A stretch of DNA of 64,000 nucleotides. It comes from JAHFUS01 sp035689115. GTDB taxonomy: Bacteria; Actinomycetota; Acidimicrobiia; Acidimicrobiales; GCA-2861595. A program made the translations under genes and the position numbers. A model generated the notes under the pieces. That model saw only the letters and a list, made by a program, of their open reading frames with translations. It made no database searches and was not told the DNA's origin. The stretch lies in assembly GCA_035689115.1 (NCBI GenBank), contig DASSMA010000053.1, positions 35,812 through 99,811 of the forward strand. The letters run 5' to 3'. Shown piece after piece: positions 60,833 to 64,000 of the stretch (the stretch's first letter is position 1; the number at the start of each line of letters is the position of its first letter).

Positions 60833-60904
60833 TGAACGCGTTCAAAAAATCTGTTGACCGAGGTCCAGGCCGGCGGTACAACGTTTCTTGAACACGTTCA
60901 AGAA
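60833..60904 (+). promoter_or_regulatory. TetR-type operators flanking a consensus-like promoter
   Basis: TTGACC (60854-60859) and TACAAC (60877-60882) are spaced 17 bp, a good housekeeping promoter. Upstream TGAACGCGTTCA (60833-60844) and downstream TTCTTGAAC-ac-GTTCAAGAA (60885-60904) are palindromes sharing the GAAC..GTTC core. The operators are suited to the TetR gene at 61777, the third gene of the operon. Confidence 0.75.
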
Positions 60905-60917
60905 AGCGAGGCGGACC

Positions 60918-61331
60918 GTGGACCTGACAGTGACGACCTACCTGCTCTACCTGGCCGTGACCATCCCGCTGACGGTGTGGGTCGGCCGGGCCCTGCGCCG
61001 GCACGGCGAGGTGTTCCTGGTCGACGTCTTCCTGGGCGACGACCGCCTGGCCCATGCCGTGAACCAGTTGCTGGTCATCGGCTTCTACCTGCTCAACCTC
61101 GGCTACCTGTCGTACTTCATGGCTTCGGACGCCCAGGTCGACAGCGGCCGACGGGTGATGGAGGTGCTGTCCACCAAGGTCGGCGGGGTCGCCCTGGTGG
61201 TGGGCCTGGTCCACTTCGGCAACGTGTGGGCGCTGAACGCCTTCCGCCGCCGGGCCCTGCTGCGAGCCCAGGCGATGCCGCCGCTGCCGCCCAACGCCTA
61301 CACGCCGGTGGCCGGCGGCCCGGCCGTCTGA
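60918..61331 (+). CDS. Three-span membrane protein, unknown function
   Basis: 137 residues with three hydrophobic helices (TVTTYLLYLAVTIPLTVWVG, LLVIGFYLLNLGYLSYFM and VGGVALVVGLVHFGNVWALNA). It carries conserved-looking aromatic and His residues. GTG 60918 with GAGGCGG upstream is preferred; the longer in-frame start at 60888 would lie inside the operator. First gene of a TetR-regulated operon with a DCC thiol protein, TetR and an NAD(P)-binding protein. Family not recognised. Confidence 0.75.
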   Translation: MDLTVTTYLLYLAVTIPLTVWVGRALRRHGEVFLVDVFLGDDRLAHAVNQLLVIGFYLLNLGYLSYFMASDAQVDSGRRVMEVLSTKVGGVALVVGLVHFGNVWALNAFRRRALLRAQAMPPLPPNAYTPVAGGPAV

Positions 61332-61345
61332 TCTCTCCCGAAGCA

Positions 61346-61780
61346 GTGATCTCCGTCGAGCTGGCCGGCGCCCTGGTGATTGGTGCCGGCCGGGCCCGTG
61401 TCGGGCTCACCGTGCTGTACGACGAGCGCTGCCCGCTGTGCCGGCGCCTGCGGGCGTGGCTCGGCAGCCAGCCGACCCTGGAGCCGCTGACCTTCCTTCC
61501 CGCCGGGTCGGCCGACGCGAGGGCCCGGTTCCCGGGGCTCGACCACGAGCGCACGACCCGCGTCCTCACCGTGGTCACCGCCGACGGCGCCGTCTTCGAG
61601 GAGGAACGGGCCTGGGTGCTGTGCGCCTGGGCGCTGCCCCGGTGGCGCCCGGTGAGCGAGCAGCTGGGCACCCGCTGGCGGCTGCGGCTGGTGCGGGTCG
61701 CGGCCCGGGTGGTGGACGGCTACCGGCACCGCCGGCTGGCCCACGCCGGCGGGTGCGGGGCCTGCGGGGGTGCGGCGTGA
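61346..61780 (+). CDS. DCC-family thiol-disulfide oxidoreductase-like protein (DUF393)
   Basis: 144 residues. The hallmark motif YDERCPLCRRLRAWL carries a CxxC (Cys29, Cys32) in the thioredoxin-like DUF393 fold. The C-terminus (HAGGCGACGG) adds two more Cys. The function of the family is uncertain but redox-linked. GTG 61346 start; the TGA overlaps the TetR gene (GTGA). Confidence 0.82.
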   Translation: MISVELAGALVIGAGRARVGLTVLYDERCPLCRRLRAWLGSQPTLEPLTFLPAGSADARARFPGLDHERTTRVLTVVTADGAVFEEERAWVLCAWALPRWRPVSEQLGTRWRLRLVRVAARVVDGYRHRRLAHAGGCGACGGAA

Positions 61781-62481
61781 CAGCGGAGCGGGAAACGAAG
61801 GCGGCCCGCACACGGTCGGCCATCATCGACGCCGCCCTCACGCTGTTCCGGGAGCGGGGGTACGACGCCACCACCATGCGGGCGGTCGCCGCCCAGGCCG
61901 GCGTCTCCGTGGGCAACGCGTACTACTACTTCGCCTCCAAGGAGGCGCTCGTCCAGGGCTTCTACGACCGGGCCCAGGTCGAGGTGATGGCGGTCGCCCG
62001 GCCCCTGCTCGACGGCGAGCGCGATCTGGCCGCCCGCATCGCCATCCTCCTCGAGGCGTGGCTGACGGCGATGGCGCCCTACCACCCGTTCGCCGGCAAG
62101 TTCTTCAAGAACGCGGCGGAGCCCACCAGCCCGCTCAGCCCCTTCAGCCCCGAGTCGGCCCCCGCCCGGGACGCCGCCGTCGCCTTCTGGCGGGAGGTGG
62201 TGGAGGGGTCCGACGCCAGGATCCCCAAGCGGCTCCGGGCCGAGCTGCCCGAGCTGCTGTGGCTCTACCACATGGGGATCGTGCTCCTATGGGTCTACGA
62301 CCGCTCGCCCGACGTGGCCGTCACCCGCCGGGTCGTACGCCACTCGGCGCCCGTCCTGGTCCGGGCGATCGCCCTCAGCCGCCTCCGCGTCGTCGGGGGG
62401 TTGCTCGACGACACGCTCGCTGTCCTGGCCGACGTCCGCCGGGCCTTCTACGCCGCCGCCCGATACGAGGAGGAACCGTGA
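61777..62481 (+). CDS. TetR-family regulator
   Basis: 234 residues. The N-terminal helix-turn-helix (about 24-55, GYDATTMRAVAAQAGVSVGNAYYYFASKEALVQGF) is typical of TetR, and the ligand domain has a long helical remainder with a TetR_C_33-like appearance. GTG start in a GTGA overlap with the DCC gene; its stop overlaps the next gene. The paired palindromes at 60833-60904 are its likely targets, giving autorepression. Confidence 0.88.
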   Translation: MTAERETKAARTRSAIIDAALTLFRERGYDATTMRAVAAQAGVSVGNAYYYFASKEALVQGFYDRAQVEVMAVARPLLDGERDLAARIAILLEAWLTAMAPYHPFAGKFFKNAAEPTSPLSPFSPESAPARDAAVAFWREVVEGSDARIPKRLRAELPELLWLYHMGIVLLWVYDRSPDVAVTRRVVRHSAPVLVRAIALSRLRVVGGLLDDTLAVLADVRRAFYAAARYEEEP

Positions 62482-63401
62482 CCACCGCACCGGACACCGG
62501 GACCGACGTCGTCACCGGCGCCTTCGGTTACTCCGGCCGGGCCATCGCCGACCTCCTGCTGGCCGCCGGCCGGCGGGTGCGGACGGTCACCGGCCACGCC
62601 GGGAGGGCGCCGGCCGGCACGCCGATCGACGTCCGGCCCCTCGACTTCGACGACCCCACCGCCCTCACCGACGCCCTCCGGGTAGCCACCACCCTCTACA
62701 ACACCTACTGGGTGCGCTTTGCCCACGGCGCCCGGGACCACGAGGTCGCGGTCGCCAACTCGACGCTGCTGTTCCACGCCGCCCGCCGGGCCGGCGTGCG
62801 GCGGATCGTCCACGTGAGCATCACCAACCCGTCGGTCGAGTCGCCCTACCCGTACTTCCGCGGGAAGGCACTGGTGGAGCGGGCGCTGGTGGAGGCCGGC
62901 GTCCCCTACGCCGTGGTGCGCCCGGCCGTGCTGTTCGGGGGCGACGGCGTACTGCTGAACAACATCGCCTGGCTGCTGCGCCGCTCGCCGGTGTTCGTGG
63001 TGGGCGGGGACGGGCGCTACCGGCTGCGGCCGGTGCACGTCGACGACCTGGCCCGCCTGTGCGTGCGCCTGGCGGGGGAGGGCGGCGACACGACCGTCGA
63101 CGCCGTCGGGCCGGAGCGCCCGGCCTTCGTCGACCTGGTCCGCTGGACCCGCGAGGCGGTCGGCAGCCGGGCCCGCATCGTCCCCGCTCCGGGGGTCCTC
63201 GTCCCGCCCCTCGCCAGCCTCCTGGGGCGGGCCCTCGGCGACGTGCTGCTCACCGCCGAGGAGTACCGGGCCATGGCCGACGGGCTGGCCGACACCGACG
63301 GGCCGGCGACAGGCACCGTGGCCGTGTCCGACTGGCTGGCAACCCACGGCGACACCCTCGGTATCGAGTACGCCAACGAACTGGCCCGCCACTACCGCTG
63401 A
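62478..63401 (+). CDS. NAD(P)-binding NmrA/SDR-a type oxidoreductase
   Basis: 307 residues. A modified Rossmann motif TGAFGYSGRAIADLLLAAG near the start, then HVSITNPSVESPYPYFRGKALVERAL and YAVVRPAVLFGG, are typical of atypical SDRs (NmrA/NDUFA9-like). The catalytic Tyr-Lys pair is in YFRGKAL. It may act as a redox sensor or ubiquinone-linked enzyme. GAGGAGGAACC lies before GTG 62478; GTGA overlap with TetR. Confidence 0.82.
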   Translation: MTTAPDTGTDVVTGAFGYSGRAIADLLLAAGRRVRTVTGHAGRAPAGTPIDVRPLDFDDPTALTDALRVATTLYNTYWVRFAHGARDHEVAVANSTLLFHAARRAGVRRIVHVSITNPSVESPYPYFRGKALVERALVEAGVPYAVVRPAVLFGGDGVLLNNIAWLLRRSPVFVVGGDGRYRLRPVHVDDLARLCVRLAGEGGDTTVDAVGPERPAFVDLVRWTREAVGSRARIVPAPGVLVPPLASLLGRALGDVLLTAEEYRAMADGLADTDGPATGTVAVSDWLATHGDTLGIEYANELARHYR

Positions 63402-63422
63402 CCGCGGAGGCGGCGACGGTTG

Positions 63423-63806
63423 TCAGAACATGCCGTTCCCATTCGCCGATTCGCCCGGGAGGACCTGCAGGACGTCCCAGTGCTCGACGACCTTGCCGTC
63501 GGCGTCCAGGCGGAAGATGTCGATGCCCGCGTAGTCGGCGTCACCCGGCCAGGTCTGGTGGCAGTGGAGCACGACGTGGTCGCCCTCGGCGATGGCTCGC
63601 ACGAACTCGACGTGCTTGCCGGGGTACTCGGCGGCCATCCGCTCGAAGTACTCGATGAAGGCCTGCTTCCCGTCGCCGACGTGCGGGTTGTGCTGGATGT
63701 AGTCGTCCCCCGCGTAGCGGTCGATCGCCTCGGCAGGGCGGTTCTCGTTGAACATCAGGTCGTAGAACGACATCACCGTGCGCTTGTTGGTCTCCAGGTC
63801 GGGCAT
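63423..63806 (-). CDS. SnoaL-like/NTF2-fold protein
   Basis: 127 residues with an NTF2 fold pattern: NKRTVMSFYDLMFNENRPAEAIDRYAGDDYIQHNPHVGDGKQAF, then HVVLHCHQTWPGDADYAGIDIFRLDADGKVVEHWDVLQ. His and Asp residues in IQHNP and HWD are those used by SnoaL-type polyketide cyclases and related hydrolases. Many members are uncharacterised; no polyketide cluster is nearby. Tail-to-tail with the SDR gene. Confidence 0.87.
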   Translation of the reverse strand: MPDLETNKRTVMSFYDLMFNENRPAEAIDRYAGDDYIQHNPHVGDGKQAFIEYFERMAAEYPGKHVEFVRAIAEGDHVVLHCHQTWPGDADYAGIDIFRLDADGKVVEHWDVLQVLPGESANGNGMF

Positions 63807-64000
63807 GCAACCGTCAACACCCGCCGGCCGCTCCTCATGCCGGCCGGCGGCACGGCGCCGTCAGACCTAGATCCGCAGGTAGCGAGTTGACATAGCGAGA
63901 CCATCCGCGACGGATGCCTTCCGCCACAAGAGAATCGGGGTTGCTGATTCCTCCGAAGCTCTCGAAACGAAAGGCACCTGTCGGGTGAAGACGATACCCA
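63807..64000. other. Gene-free right end
   Basis: No ORF reaches a credible size here and no RNA gene is recognised. GC content falls clearly below the rest of the window in the last 100 bp. A TTGACA at 63887-63892 faces right with only a weak -10 (ACGGAT) 17 bp on; a gene may begin beyond the window. Confidence 0.4.

Noticed and set aside
58287..60857. Long overlapping frames on both strands across phosphoketolase
   Set aside because: These are shadows of the xfp gene; only the 58408 frame has TPP and phosphoketolase motifs.
63887..63915. Promoter at the right edge (TTGACA)
   Set aside because: The -10 after 17 bp is ACGGAT, a poor match, and no gene is visible downstream inside the window, so it is noted but not called.

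Overview
This 64 kb window is chromosomal DNA from a very GC-rich actinobacterium. Nearly every third codon position is G or C, GTG starts are common, and genes are tightly packed with ATGA and GTGA junctions. Gene content (mycobacterial-type CadI, SufR, an actinobacterial Mrp without the Cys pair, DUF5317, class E sortase, and many leaderless genes preceded by TAnnnT) fits Actinomycetota. A free-living lineage such as Acidimicrobiia is my best guess, but no rRNA is present to prove it. I found no tRNA, rRNA, transposase, prophage or CRISPR array.

Layout, 1-19.6 kb: a partial membrane protein, a cupin, and a divergent ArsR/CadI metal-resistance pair with a clear operator. Then a cupredoxin lipoprotein, D-aminoacyl-tRNA deacylase (dtd) and a diguanylate cyclase coupled to a peroxiredoxin-like gene whose first active-site Cys codon is TGA (candidate selenoprotein). 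Leloir galactose genes (galT, an unknown gene, galK) share a symmetric divergent promoter. An envelope pair (FAD oxidoreductase, GT39-like transferase), a broken pyrimidine-dimer glycosylase, several hypothetical genes and a TetR/MFS efflux pair with its palindromic operator follow.

19.6-34.5 kb: DUF5317, two enoyl-CoA hydratases, GDP-mannose dehydratase, and ccdA behind a structured leader. An ECF-sigma operon carries a membrane-anchored beta-propeller, followed by a sortase. A complete System I cytochrome c maturation operon (ccmABCDEF, ccmG-like, ccmH, ccmI-like) has every junction overlapping, two of them through tiny ORFs.

34.5-48.6 kb: an M23 peptidase, an Fe-S assembly neighbourhood (cysteine desulfurase, SufR, Mrp), a YedY-like molybdoenzyme with its cytochrome b, and a c-di-GMP-I riboswitch in front of a secreted CAP protein. 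Then an EamA transporter, a GNAT-like protein coupled to a large PAS-GGDEF-EAL protein, and a dGTPase-like phosphohydrolase.

48.6-64 kb: a stress or dormancy-like island holds a P-type cation ATPase, a three-domain PNPOx/APH-like/P-loop kinase fusion, two universal stress proteins and an alcohol dehydrogenase. Three near-identical 16-bp palindromes resembling DosR/DevR boxes lie inside it. Next come a GGDEF/degenerate-EAL protein, an aquaporin, phosphoketolase, and a TetR-controlled operon with two operators flanking a good promoter. c-di-GMP recurs: three GGDEF proteins, one EAL, one riboswitch. Two copies of a hairpin-rich dispersed repeat sit directly after stop codons, 30 kb apart.
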